A stretch of 64,000 nucleotides of DNA from Sphingobacterium bovisgrunnientis (GCF_009829085.1 NZ_WUQY01000023.1:1-64000); one strand, 5' to 3'. Positions 25,838 to 34,361 are shown, counted from the stretch's first letter. Notes: generated by a model from the sequence alone, not told the origin. Translations and numbers: made by a program.

Positions 25838-27616
25838 TTATTCTTGAGCCTGTAATAATTGTTTGTCGTAAAGATCAGCGTATTCTCCGCCTAGCGCAAG
25901 TAAAGATTCGTGGTTTCCTTCTTCCACGATTTTACCGTTTTCTAACACAATTATATGATCAGCATTTTTGATAGTTGAGATTCGATGCGCAATAAAAATG
26001 GAGGTTTTGTCTTGCATAATCTTACTTAGGTTGCTCAATATTTCTTCTTCCGTTTTGGTATCTACCGCAGAAAGACAGTCGTCAAAAACTAATATATCTG
26101 GATTCTTAATTAAAGCACGCGCAATTGAAACACGTTGTTTTTGACCTCCCGAAAGTGTAATGCCACGTTCGCCTATATGCGTGTTGAAGCCTTCTTCAAA
26201 GCCTTTTATATTTTCGTAAACGGCAGCTTGTTTAGCAGCTGTTTCAACTTCTTCCTCGCTGTATTTGTCCAGTCCAAATGCGATATTATTTGCAATGGTG
26301 TCGGAAAATAAAAATACTTGCTGGGGAACAAAACCAATCTGATGACGCAAATGCGCGTAATCGTAATCTTTGATATCTACACCATCATAGCTGATTTTAC
26401 CGCCATCAGCATCATACATGCGTAATAGTAGATTGGCAAGCGTACTTTTTCCAGAACCTGTTTTACCGATTATTGCTACAGTTTGTCCCGCTTGAATATT
26501 TAAGTTAATGTTGTCTAAGGCTTTTATTCCAGTTTCTGGATAGGTAAATGAAACATTTTCTAATGTGATGTTTCCTTGTAAATCTTTGGTCACAGTGCCG
26601 TTAGGAATTTCGGATTTAGTATTCAGAAATTCATTGATTCGTTTTTGCGAAGCTGCAGCGCGTTGGATTAAAGAAGTTACCCATGCTAATGCCAATGCAG
26701 GGAATGTTAATTGGTTCACATAAATAATGAATTCCGCGATATTACCCGCTGTGATGGTGCCTTTATTCACTTCCAAGCCTCCAATGTATACGGTAATAAT
26801 TGTACTGAAGCCTACCAAGAATATAATCAACGGAAAGAAAATCGCTTGCACACGAACTAAATCCAACGAAGTATTTCGATAAACATTGCTTTCCTTTTTG
26901 AACTCTTCAATTTTTCCGGCTTCCTGCGTATAGGTTTTAATCACACGAATACCCGAGAAAGTTTCTTGAACAAATGACGAAAGCTTGGATAATTGTGCTT
27001 GAATCTTGGTACTGCGTTGGTTGATCATTTTATTGATGAACAATATAATCACCATTATGATAGGAATCGGTAACAGCGCATAGGTGGCTAATGTAGCATT
27101 CACATCATACATCGCGTATATCACCATTATGGATAATGTCACCGTATTTATACTATACATGATAGCTGGACCGAGGTAATTACGTACTTGATTCACATCT
27201 TCGGTCGCGCGATTCATAAGATCACCCGTATTATTGCGTCTAAAAAATGCAAAATCTAAAGCCTGATAGTGCTTATAAATTTCATTTTTCAAATCATATT
27301 CAATATATCTGGAGATTAAAATGATCGATTGACGCATCAGAAATAAAAATATTCCACGCAATAGTGCAAGTAGCAAAACGATACCAGCGAAATACAATAA
27401 ACTTTTTCCAAATTGATCATAAATGGATTGTTGATTGTCAAATCCATTGTATAGCTTATATAAATCTATGTTTTCTTTTACCAAATCAAATGCTTCACGA
27501 ATGACTTTAGCTGGTAGTATGCCGAAATAATTGGATATAATGACGAAAATAACGCCTGGAATAAGACGCCATTTATATTTTATGAAATATTTATTTAGAT
27601 AAGCGAGATCTTTCAT
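25838..27616 (-). CDS. ABC transporter, fused permease and ATPase (exporter type)
   Basis: A type IV (MsbA/multidrug) ABC half-transporter of 592 residues. Six transmembrane helices occupy about residues 15-315 and the nucleotide-binding domain about 345-580. Visible motifs are Walker A GKTGSGKSTLAN, signature LSGGQKQR and Walker B ILVFDD. The residue after the Walker B aspartate is Asp (FDDCLSAVD) rather than the usual catalytic Glu, a change known in the degenerate site of heterodimeric exporters such as the YheI/YheH type. No second half-transporter lies beside it. The substrate is unknown. A -7 box only 10 bases before the ATG suggests a very short leader. Confidence 0.93.
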   Translation of the reverse strand: MKDLAYLNKYFIKYKWRLIPGVIFVIISNYFGILPAKVIREAFDLVKENIDLYKLYNGFDNQQSIYDQFGKSLLYFAGIVLLLALLRGIFLFLMRQSIILISRYIEYDLKNEIYKHYQALDFAFFRRNNTGDLMNRATEDVNQVRNYLGPAIMYSINTVTLSIMVIYAMYDVNATLATYALLPIPIIMVIILFINKMINQRSTKIQAQLSKLSSFVQETFSGIRVIKTYTQEAGKIEEFKKESNVYRNTSLDLVRVQAIFFPLIIFLVGFSTIITVYIGGLEVNKGTITAGNIAEFIIYVNQLTFPALALAWVTSLIQRAAASQKRINEFLNTKSEIPNGTVTKDLQGNITLENVSFTYPETGIKALDNINLNIQAGQTVAIIGKTGSGKSTLANLLLRMYDADGGKISYDGVDIKDYDYAHLRHQIGFVPQQVFLFSDTIANNIAFGLDKYSEEEVETAAKQAAVYENIKGFEEGFNTHIGERGITLSGGQKQRVSIARALIKNPDILVFDDCLSAVDTKTEEEILSNLSKIMQDKTSIFIAHRISTIKNADHIIVLENGKIVEEGNHESLLALGGEYADLYDKQLLQAQE

Positions 27617-27626
27617 GATTTGCTAA

Positions 27627-27634
27627 CAAAGGTA
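27627..27634 (-). promoter_or_regulatory. ABC transporter promoter, -7 box
   Basis: TACCTTTG on the minus strand matches TAnnTTTG and ends 10 bases before the ATG, implying a leader of only a few bases. Confidence 0.55.
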
Positions 27635-27727
27635 AGGGTTTCGCTTTAATATTTTCATCGATATGGTTGTATTAAAGTCATACTTTCATAAATGCATCAA
27701 AAGGTAATTTTAACAAAATTTATTTCT

Positions 27728-27735
27728 TATTTTTG
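27728..27735 (+). promoter_or_regulatory. promoter of the dehydrogenase-nusB region, -7 box
   Basis: TATTTTTG matches TAnnTTTG, 39 bases before the chosen ATG at 27775. It overlaps the alternative TTG start at 27733, arguing against that start. Confidence 0.55.
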
Positions 27736-27774
27736 TACTGCCTTAATTTGGCATATAGATTAATAATTTTGGTT

Positions 27775-28842
27775 ATGCAAAATTCCACTATTTTCAGTCT
27801 GATGGCTAATGCTGATCATCAGAATTTATTCTTTTGTAATGATCCGGCAGTAGGATTGAAGGCTATTGTAGCTATCCATGATACGACATTAGGTCCAGCA
27901 ATTGGCGGTGTGCGTATGTTGCCTTACGAATCGGAAGAAGAAGCTATCGAAGATGCTTTGCGTCTTTCAAAAGCGATAACTTACAAATCTTCGTTGGCGG
28001 GATTGAATTTAGGCGGTGGTTGTGCGGTGATTATTGGCAACAACCGTACGGACAAGACAGAGGTTTTGATGCGTCGTGTAGGTAAATTTATCGAAGGGCT
28101 TAACGGAAATTTTATAGCTTCAATTGACGTAGGTACGACTCAGCGCGATTTGGAATACATCCATGCTGAAACAAACTATGTTGCTGGTCTTCCTACTTCG
28201 ATGAATGGCGGTGGTGATACTACTGTTTTCGCCGCGAGAGGAGTTTTCTACGGCATCAAAGCTGCAATCAAAGAATTGTATGGTGATGATTCTTTAGCTG
28301 GACGCAAAGTTGCGGTTCAGGGTGTGGGATCTGTCGGGGAGCAATTAATAGCGATGTTGCGAAATGAGAATGCGCGTGTGTATGTTTCGGATATGACCGA
28401 AGAGCGCAATTTGAAAGTAGCTGCGAAATACAAAGCAGAGCCTATTCAATATGCAACAAGTTATGAATTGGATGTGGATGTGTATGCACCATGTGCCTTA
28501 GGTGGAACGGTAAATCCGGATACAGTGCCTAAAATGCGTTGTAAAATCATCGCTGGTTCAGCAAATAATCAACTCAAAGAAGAAGAAAAAACAATACAAT
28601 TGTTGAAAGAACATAATATTCTATACACACCAGACTTCTTGATTAATTCTGGCGCTTTGATAAGTTGCTATTCGGAATTAGAAGGATATGGTAATGATCG
28701 TACAGAATCGTTAATTCGCAATATATATACAGCGACACGTCATGTGTTGCAACGTGCAAGAGAAGAAAATATTACCACCTATGAGGCGGCCAAGCAATTA
28801 GCGGAAAAGCGAATTGCGGACATGTCCAAAATTAAAAGGTAA
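27775..28842 (+). CDS. Glu/Leu/Phe/Val dehydrogenase family (leucine dehydrogenase-like)
   Basis: An NAD-dependent amino-acid dehydrogenase that interconverts a branched-chain or related amino acid and its 2-oxo acid plus ammonia. The dimerisation/catalytic half contains GPAIGGVRM and the KAITYKSSLAGLNLGGGCAV segment that carries the catalytic lysines. The NAD-binding Rossmann motif is GVGSVGEQL near residue 182. The length of 355 residues fits leucine dehydrogenase rather than glutamate dehydrogenase (about 450). I start at 27775 (MQNSTIF), because the longer frame would begin inside the promoter. nusB follows after 54 bases. Confidence 0.92.
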   Translation: MQNSTIFSLMANADHQNLFFCNDPAVGLKAIVAIHDTTLGPAIGGVRMLPYESEEEAIEDALRLSKAITYKSSLAGLNLGGGCAVIIGNNRTDKTEVLMRRVGKFIEGLNGNFIASIDVGTTQRDLEYIHAETNYVAGLPTSMNGGGDTTVFAARGVFYGIKAAIKELYGDDSLAGRKVAVQGVGSVGEQLIAMLRNENARVYVSDMTEERNLKVAAKYKAEPIQYATSYELDVDVYAPCALGGTVNPDTVPKMRCKIIAGSANNQLKEEEKTIQLLKEHNILYTPDFLINSGALISCYSELEGYGNDRTESLIRNIYTATRHVLQRAREENITTYEAAKQLAEKRIADMSKIKR

Positions 28843-28896
28843 TAATTTGTTCTCCTTTAAAATCGTTCTTTATAAATAATTCGTTCTTATACACTT

Positions 28897-29844
28897 ATGT
28901 TAAACAGAAGACACCTTAGAGTTAAGGTTATGCAGACGCTTTATGCGTACAATTTATCGGAAGATAAACAGGTTAAAGATTTTGAAAAGGCACTTTTCAA
29001 GAATGTAGATGAGGTAAATGAAATGTACATCTGGACATTGAATTTACTGGATGAAGTAGCAGAATACGTAGTTTTAGATGCCGAGAGTCGTGCCGCAAAA
29101 TATTTGCCAACGGAGAAGGATAAGATTTTGACAACCAAACTGAATAGCAATACATTTATTGAGTCATTGCGTCAAAATAGAGCTTATCTGGAATTTGTAA
29201 AAAAATATAATGTGTCGTGGGGATTTGATCCAGAGATTGTGCGTTCGATTTTTGCGCAGTTGAAAGATTCAGAGGCCTATTTGGAATATTTGCAAGTAGA
29301 GGATAGAAGCATTGCTGCCGAAAAAGATATTATTAAATATATATTTAAGAAAATAATCTTAAAATCGGTTGAAATCGAACAAGTCTTCGAAGAAAAATTT
29401 ATCAACTGGACAGTAGATAAAGAAGTGTTGCAGGCAATGGTTGCCAAAACCTTCAAAAACTTCAGTTCAGAGGTGCCTTCACAGAATAAACTAGCAGATT
29501 TGACACCAAATTGGTCAGAAGATGAAGATTTCGTTGCTGACTTGTTGAAGACTACTATTCGTTATTCGGAAGAATATCAGCAGCTTATTGCTGAAAAAAC
29601 AAAAAATTGGGAAGCTGATCGTATTGCGTTAATGGATACTATTTTGATGCGTATGGCGATTAGTGAATTGATTAATTTCCCATCGATTCCTGTGAAAGTT
29701 ACGATCAATGAGTACATAGAATTGTCAAAAACATTCAGTACATTGAAAAGTAATACATTTATAAATGGTATATTAGACAAAATTCTTGCTGATTTGACCA
29801 AACAAGGTCGTATTAATAAGTCAGGAAGAGGACTAAAAGACTAA
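28897..29844 (+). CDS. nusB: transcription antitermination factor NusB (long form)
   Basis: NusB with S10 (NusE) binds boxA RNA to sustain rRNA transcription. The protein opens LNRRHLRVKVMQTLYAYNLS, with the conserved helix that contacts RNA, and its C-terminal half (about 220-305) holds the NusB core IRYSEEYQQLIAEKTKNWEADRI. At 315 residues it is about twice the E. coli length because of a central helical insertion, which is usual for Bacteroidota NusB. It is 8 bases from the DUF1573 gene and in an operon with yajC. Confidence 0.95.
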   Translation: MLNRRHLRVKVMQTLYAYNLSEDKQVKDFEKALFKNVDEVNEMYIWTLNLLDEVAEYVVLDAESRAAKYLPTEKDKILTTKLNSNTFIESLRQNRAYLEFVKKYNVSWGFDPEIVRSIFAQLKDSEAYLEYLQVEDRSIAAEKDIIKYIFKKIILKSVEIEQVFEEKFINWTVDKEVLQAMVAKTFKNFSSEVPSQNKLADLTPNWSEDEDFVADLLKTTIRYSEEYQQLIAEKTKNWEADRIALMDTILMRMAISELINFPSIPVKVTINEYIELSKTFSTLKSNTFINGILDKILADLTKQGRINKSGRGLKD

Positions 29845-29851
29845 GTGAAAA

Positions 29852-30286
29852 ATGAAGAAACTATTATTTGCGGGAGCAGCATTATCCATGTTGTTTGCTT
29901 GTAATAATCCATCTCAAAAATCAGATGAATCTGGGGATTCGACAGCTTATGAAACGAGTTCAAATACAGTGGGAACGGGTAAAATTGCCTTTGAATCTGA
30001 TGTGTTTGATTTTGGAACAATCAAAGAAGGTGAAGTAGTCGAGCATACATTCAAATTCAAGAATGAAGGTAAAGAGCCTGTGATATTAGCGCAAGTAACT
30101 GCTTCATGTGGATGTACGACACCAAGTTATACGGTTGATCCTATTTTGCCAGGAAAAGAGGGAGAGATTAAAGTAAGCTTTAATAGTGCAGGTCAACCTG
30201 GTTTGCAGCAAAAAATTGTAACGGTATCCTCCAATGCAGAAAATGCAGTGACTACAGTGCAATTAAAAGGAACCGTAGAAAAGTAA
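29852..30286 (+). CDS. DUF1573 lipoprotein
   Basis: A 144-residue protein with a lipoprotein signal (AALSMLFAC, Cys17), a Ser/Asp-rich linker, and a DUF1573 immunoglobulin-like domain (about residues 45-142). The family hallmark VTASCGCTTPSY is present. Function is not established; the nusB-DUF1573-yajC order is, from memory, common in Bacteroidota. It probably sits on the periplasmic side of a membrane. Spacing is 8 bases from nusB and 22 to yajC. Confidence 0.93.
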   Translation: MKKLLFAGAALSMLFACNNPSQKSDESGDSTAYETSSNTVGTGKIAFESDVFDFGTIKEGEVVEHTFKFKNEGKEPVILAQVTASCGCTTPSYTVDPILPGKEGEIKVSFNSAGQPGLQQKIVTVSSNAENAVTTVQLKGTVEK

Positions 30287-30308
30287 ATTTAAAATTATTA
30301 ATTACAAT

Positions 30309-30626
30309 ATGATATCAACTATTTTATTACAAGCTGGTGGCGGAAGCAGTTTGATGGGAATGCTACCAATGGTATTGATCATCGTTGTGTTCTATTTCTT
30401 TATGATTAGACCACAAATGAAAAAACAAAAAGACCACAAAAAATATATCGAAGAATTAGGTGTAAATGCTAAAATCGTGACTACAGCAGGTATTCACGGT
30501 CGTATCGTAGAAGTTTCTGACACTACTTTTTTAGTAGATGTAGGTTCTGGTGTACGTATGCGTTTTGACAAATCAGCAGTTTCTTTGGATGCTTCTAAAG
30601 CAGCGAATGCAGAGCCAAAAGCGTAA
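30309..30626 (+). CDS. yajC: preprotein translocase subunit YajC
   Basis: A 105-residue single-pass membrane protein accessory to SecDF-YidC. The helix at about residues 18-37 is followed by the hallmark FFMIRPQMKKQKDHKKYIEEL and a small cytosolic beta-domain with VTTAGIHGRIVEV. It is the last gene of the nusB operon, before a clear terminator. Confidence 0.97.
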   Translation: MISTILLQAGGGSSLMGMLPMVLIIVVFYFFMIRPQMKKQKDHKKYIEELGVNAKIVTTAGIHGRIVEVSDTTFLVDVGSGVRMRFDKSAVSLDASKAANAEPKA

Positions 30627-30647
30627 TTTTTAGTAATTAAATATAGG

Positions 30648-30677
30648 AAAGCCATTTGCAAACTTGTAAATGGCTTT
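30648..30677 (+). terminator. nusB-DUF1573-yajC terminator
   Basis: A 10-bp stem AAAGCCATTT/AAATGGCTTT is followed by TTTTATTG. Confidence 0.92.
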
Positions 30678-30712
30678 TTTTATTGTAAATACGTTCTGTA
30701 CGCTTATTTTTT

Positions 30713-30720
30713 TAACTTTG
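30713..30720 (+). promoter_or_regulatory. YbbR-coaE operon promoter, -7 box
   Basis: TAACTTTG matches TAnnTTTG and ends only 5 bases before the ATG at 30726, so the transcript is probably leaderless. It overlaps the alternative GTG start at 30720. Confidence 0.5.
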
Positions 30721-30725
30721 TGTAT

Positions 30726-31673
30726 ATGAAGCAACGTAGATTTTCAAAAATCCATAAGAGAAAGATAAACATCTTTTTGCGTTGTCTCGTTATTTCTTTT
30801 ATTGCTTGGCTTTTGATAGCTGTTTCCAATCAATACACGTTCACAATTAATGCAGGTATTGAATACGTCAATATGCCTGAAAAAAGAGCGTTCCACCCAC
30901 TACAATCGGATACGGTTAGTGTAAAAATAAAAATGAGTGGCTGGAATGTCTTACTTGCCAAAATGCGTGCAGATTCGACTAATATTCAGGTAGATTTGAG
31001 CAGCTTGAATACCCGAAATTTTGTCGTTTTTTCCAATCAGATTGGATTTATTAATAGGCAATTTCCAACTGAAAAGCGTGTAATCAGTGTTTCGCCTGAT
31101 ACATTATATTTTGATTTTTCGCGCCAAAGGCAGCGTAAAGTTCCTATAAAAGTTCCTACAAATATTAGCTTCAAAAAGCAATACGGATTCGTTGGGGAGA
31201 CTAAGGTTAATCCTGCTGAAGTGACAATAACGGGGCCAACAGAAGATGTGGCAAATATTGAATTTTTGGAGACGGATACCATTAAGGGCGATTTGGTATT
31301 TACCGATATTAGAACCGTAGCGCATATCAATAAGAATCATAAAACAAATATCACGATTTACCCGCGAATGACGGAATTGGTCATTCCTGTAGGTGAATTG
31401 ACAGAAAAGATTATTGAGGTTCCCATCAAGATAATCAATGGTATGAAATATACATCAGTTCGTACTGTTCCTAGCAAAGTTACCTTAACGGTGATGGTTC
31501 CATTGAAGGATTTTGTAAAATGGACAGCAAGCGATTTTGAAGCGGTCGTAGATATGGCGAATTGGGAAGACAAGCACGTCAAAAGTTTACCTGTACGGAT
31601 AACGAAGATTCCGGATTTCGTGCAATTGATAAAGTTAGAACCTCAAAACGTCGATTTTTTCGTTCGTAAATAA
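30726..31673 (+). CDS. YbbR-domain (CdaR-like) membrane-anchored protein
   Basis: A 315-residue protein with a basic N-terminus, one membrane helix (about residues 21-38) and a periplasmic part made of YbbR repeats (for example VSVKIKMSGWNVLLAKMRAD and VPIKVPTNISFKKQYGFVG). In Firmicutes, YbbR/CdaR regulates the diadenylate cyclase CdaA; no cyclase gene lies here. I start at the ATG at 30726 rather than the GTG two codons earlier, which would lie within the -7 box. It is followed 7 bases later by coaE. Confidence 0.88.
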   Translation: MKQRRFSKIHKRKINIFLRCLVISFIAWLLIAVSNQYTFTINAGIEYVNMPEKRAFHPLQSDTVSVKIKMSGWNVLLAKMRADSTNIQVDLSSLNTRNFVVFSNQIGFINRQFPTEKRVISVSPDTLYFDFSRQRQRKVPIKVPTNISFKKQYGFVGETKVNPAEVTITGPTEDVANIEFLETDTIKGDLVFTDIRTVAHINKNHKTNITIYPRMTELVIPVGELTEKIIEVPIKIINGMKYTSVRTVPSKVTLTVMVPLKDFVKWTASDFEAVVDMANWEDKHVKSLPVRITKIPDFVQLIKLEPQNVDFFVRK

Positions 31674-31680
31674 AACTACT

Positions 31681-32274
31681 ATGAAATCCATTAAAGTTGG
31701 TATAACTGGAGGTATTGGCTCTGGCAAAAGTTTTGTCGCAAAAATCTTTAAAACATTAGGTGTTCCTTTTTACGATGCCGATAAAGAGGCTAAGGATTTG
31801 ATGGTACGTAGTGAACTCATCCGAAATGGTTTAATAGATGCTTTTGGTGCGGAGGTGTACTTCGAAGATGGGACATTAAATCGTAAATGGTTATCTTCTC
31901 AAGTATTTAACAACCCAGAGAAATTAAAACTTCTTAATAGTATTGTGCACCCTATCGTGATACAAGACGCTGTGGATTGGGCAAATGCGCAAACATTCTG
32001 TTACAGTTTGAAAGAAGCTGCTTTGTTATTTGAATCTGGTTCTTACAAAACATTAGATTATACGATCTTAGTAGTCGCGCCAGAAGAATTGCGAATTGAA
32101 CGCGTTATAAAACGCGATGAGGTTTCACGTGAAGAAGTGCGCAATAGAATAAATAAACAAATGCCTGAGGAGGAGAAACGAAAATTAGCTGATTTTATTA
32201 TCGTTAATGATGGTATTCAGCCATTAGTTCCTCAACTATATGAAATACATAAGAAGCTAATAAGTACATGCTAA
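31681..32274 (+). CDS. coaE: dephospho-CoA kinase
   Basis: CoaE phosphorylates the 3'-hydroxyl of dephospho-CoA, the last step of CoA synthesis. The P-loop GGIGSGKS is at residues 9-16, followed by the CoaE segments FYDADKEAKDL and SIVHPIV, and the lid region with VIKRDEVSREEVRNRI. The 197 residues are normal. Its last 7 bases overlap the start of the downstream exonuclease gene, so the two are coupled. Confidence 0.97.
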   Translation: MKSIKVGITGGIGSGKSFVAKIFKTLGVPFYDADKEAKDLMVRSELIRNGLIDAFGAEVYFEDGTLNRKWLSSQVFNNPEKLKLLNSIVHPIVIQDAVDWANAQTFCYSLKEAALLFESGSYKTLDYTILVVAPEELRIERVIKRDEVSREEVRNRINKQMPEEEKRKLADFIIVNDGIQPLVPQLYEIHKKLISTC

Positions 32275-33221
32275 AAACAGATATTTTAGAAGATTTTTTA
32301 ATAGAAAATGAGTTTGGTTATTATTGTGCGTATGGGGATTTCTATATTGATCCAAAATATCCAGTTGCAAAAGCAGTAATTTCTCATGCACACGGCGATC
32401 ATGCCGTACCAGGACATACCGCTATTTATGCTACCGTAAATACAATAGCCTTTATGCAACATCGCTTTACAAAGCAACCTTTGTCTTCTTATACGGAGAA
32501 GGGATACAAAGAAAGCTTTAAGATAGGAGAGGTCGAGATAAGTTTTATTCCGGCAGGACATATATTAGGCTCTGCACAGATATTGATGCAGTATAAAGGT
32601 GTGCGTTACCTCTATACGGGTGATTACAAATTACAAGAAGATATAACTTGTGAGCCTTTGGAATACATAAAAGCTGATGTATTAGTAACAGAAACAACTT
32701 TCGCAGATCCTACGGTCATACATCCCGATCCAATTGAAGAAATCAAGAAGCTTAATTCCACTTCGTTGAATATTATGCTTGGATGTTACGCCTTAGGAAA
32801 GGCGCAACGGATTACGAATTTGATTAACACTTATTGTCCGCAAAAAACTGTTTACGCACATCACAATATCGCGCCAATTCACCGTATTTATGAAGAAAAA
32901 GGTTTGGTGAAATTGACTTACGAAATTTATAACCGAAAGGCTTTAAAAGATGGACAAGATAAGATATATCTTGTGCCTCCGATGATGTTTAACAACTATT
33001 TCCGCGCAAAAAATGTGGTGCGCGTCTTTGCGTCAGGATGGAAGCGTTTGCAAAATTATAACGATATTACTTTGTTTATTTCGGATCATATCGATTGGAA
33101 TGATCTGAACAATTTTATTACGGAAGTTCAACCAACTGAAATTTGGACCGTACATGGTGAAGGTGCTCACCTTAAACATCATTATGAGGGAAAAATAAAA
33201 GTTAGAAATATATTGAAATAG
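32268..33221 (+). CDS. metallo-beta-lactamase fold exonuclease (ligase-associated type)
   Basis: A 317-residue protein of the MBL/beta-CASP-like nuclease group. The metal-binding motif HAHGDH lies at residues 40-45, preceded by GDFYIDPKYPVAKAVISH, which I associate with the putative ligase-associated DNA exonuclease family. Later metal ligands are likely in AGHILGSAQ, YTGDYK and the C-terminal WTVHGEGAH. That family usually sits with an ATP-dependent ligase and a DEXH helicase; here it is coupled to coaE, 16 kb from ligD. A role in DNA or RNA end processing is inferred from the family only. Confidence 0.85.
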   Translation: MLKTDILEDFLIENEFGYYCAYGDFYIDPKYPVAKAVISHAHGDHAVPGHTAIYATVNTIAFMQHRFTKQPLSSYTEKGYKESFKIGEVEISFIPAGHILGSAQILMQYKGVRYLYTGDYKLQEDITCEPLEYIKADVLVTETTFADPTVIHPDPIEEIKKLNSTSLNIMLGCYALGKAQRITNLINTYCPQKTVYAHHNIAPIHRIYEEKGLVKLTYEIYNRKALKDGQDKIYLVPPMMFNNYFRAKNVVRVFASGWKRLQNYNDITLFISDHIDWNDLNNFITEVQPTEIWTVHGEGAHLKHHYEGKIKVRNILK

Positions 33222-33245
33222 TTTTTTGGCTATTTCAATATATTT
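33206..33245 (+). terminator. hairpin over the exonuclease stop codon
   Basis: A 16-bp perfect stem has its 5' arm (33206-33221) ending exactly at the TAG stop codon; the loop TTTTTTGG joins the 3' arm 33230-33245. The T-tract after it is weak, so it may stabilise the mRNA end rather than terminate strictly. Confidence 0.6.
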
Positions 33246-33311
33246 CTATTAAGAGTTGTCAGCTTTTTTGGTAAAATATTGACCTAATCTTTCTCTATTT
33301 TTAAGGATTAT

Positions 33312-33728
33312 TTATCCTAAAATGCTCAAGAGTATATTTCCAATTTCAAAGTTTATTCCGAACGAAAATCCGCTGCCTGAATCACTTTCTGACTTGTTGA
33401 AATTAAATCCAAACGAATTAGCTAAGCCCCAAATTAGGCTAATAAAACCAAAAGAAACTACGAGTAAGTGAATAAAATCAGGCTTAGTAGTTTGGATTTT
33501 GTCGTCATAACCAGAAAGTAACCAATTCGCAAGCCAATCAGTTTTTACTAAGAAAATGTAAGCAAACAGGATTGGGATAATGAAAGTTGTGATTTGATTG
33601 CTGTTGGTTGTTGGTGGAGGAGCGTAAAAAGCCGAATTAAAAAATCCGAAAATTCCTGTTCCGATCAAGTATAGAAAATAGATTCCGAAAGATTTTATTA
33701 TGATTTTAAGCAAGTTTGAAATTAACAT
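33312..33728 (-). CDS. small integral membrane protein, unknown
   Basis: A 138-residue protein I do not recognise. About four hydrophobic segments are visible (residues about 11-30, 45-62, 66-75 and 88-108), followed by a Gly/Ser-rich stretch (SESDSGSGFSFG). It is probably in the inner membrane. It lies convergent with the exonuclease gene and has no operon partner. Nothing in the surroundings hints at a function. Confidence 0.6.
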   Translation of the reverse strand: MLISNLLKIIIKSFGIYFLYLIGTGIFGFFNSAFYAPPPTTNSNQITTFIIPILFAYIFLVKTDWLANWLLSGYDDKIQTTKPDFIHLLVVSFGFISLIWGLANSFGFNFNKSESDSGSGFSFGINFEIGNILLSILG

Positions 33729-33855
33729 AGATTAGAAGTATTAATTGGTTGGCGTACTAAAAGTAGTTATATCTCTGCACATATCCAATTGCCACAAAAC
33801 ATTTTGGCTACATATTGGTTATACAAGCGTATCACATTAATAAATACTTACCAAT

Positions 33856-33975
33856 ATGAATAAATTATTTAGAGCATTAATTGCAGGTTGGGGAGCCAAA
33901 AAAATGGGACTTGGTTGTTTCGGTACGATAATCGTATTTATCATTATCTACTATCTGTTGGGATATTTGGGATAA
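33856..33975 (+). CDS. 39-residue predicted membrane peptide
   Basis: A short frame with ATG start and TAA stop encodes a basic, Gly-rich N-terminal half (MNKLFRALIAGWGAKKMGLG) and one strong hydrophobic helix (TIIVFIIIYYLLGYLG). The positive-inside charge pattern, good hydrophobic helix and a strong terminator 8 bases past the stop suggest a real small membrane protein. I see no -7 box upstream and cannot name a family. Confidence 0.55.
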   Translation: MNKLFRALIAGWGAKKMGLGCFGTIIVFIIIYYLLGYLG

Positions 33976-33982
33976 TAGATAT

Positions 33983-34024
33983 AAACAAGAAAAGCTTCTG
34001 AAATTTCAGAAGCTTTTCTTGTTT
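33983..34024. terminator. 42-bp perfect palindrome, bidirectional terminator
   Basis: Two 21-base arms are exactly complementary with no loop spacer; the centre is GAAATTTC. It ends 3 bases before the first tRNA-Phe 3' end and starts 8 bases after the small membrane ORF. Runs of T follow it on both strands, so it can end both the plus-strand ORF and the minus-strand tRNA transcript. Confidence 0.85.
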
Positions 34025-34027
34025 TTG

Positions 34028-34100
34028 TGGTGCCAGCTGGATTCGAACCAGCGACACAAGGATTTTCAGTCCTTTGCTCTACCAACTGAGCTATGGCACC
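34028..34100 (-). tRNA. tRNA-Phe (GAA), copy nearest the terminator
   Basis: A 73-nt cloverleaf on the minus strand: acceptor GGTGCCA with TGGCACC plus discriminator A, D-arm AGCTC...GAGC, anticodon loop CTGAAAA (anticodon GAA) on an AAGGA/TCCTT stem, and T-arm GGTTCGAATCC. It is identical to the next two copies. Confidence 0.97.
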
Positions 34101-34141
34101 TTAAGTTTTTGATTAGAAACTGTTACTTTCAGTTTTTGTGG

Positions 34142-34214
34142 TGGTGCCAGCTGGATTCGAACCAGCGACACAAGGATTTTCAGTCCTTTGCTCTACCAAC
34201 TGAGCTATGGCACC
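34142..34214 (-). tRNA. tRNA-Phe (GAA), middle copy
   Basis: Identical in sequence to the flanking copies. It is separated from them by nearly identical 41-base spacers. Confidence 0.97.
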
Positions 34215-34255
34215 TTTAAGTTTTTGATTAGAAACTGTTACTTTCAGTTTTTTGG

Positions 34256-34328
34256 TGGTGCCAGCTGGATTCGAACCAGCGACACAAGGATTTTCAGTCC
34301 TTTGCTCTACCAACTGAGCTATGGCACC
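34256..34328 (-). tRNA. tRNA-Phe (GAA), promoter-proximal copy
   Basis: Identical to the other two copies and first in the transcript. A -7 box lies 33 bases upstream. Confidence 0.97.
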
Positions 34329-34361
34329 TTTTTCAGCAACAATTTATCCTTTGTTGCGTTG

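Larger units (their letters stand above)
34028..34328. repeat. tandem triplication of a 114-bp tRNA-Phe unit
   Basis: Three 73-base tRNA genes start every 114 bases. The two spacers (34101-34141 and 34215-34255) share their sequence over nearly all 41 bases, differing only by short homopolymer changes near their ends. This points to recent unequal duplication of gene plus spacer. Confidence 0.9.
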
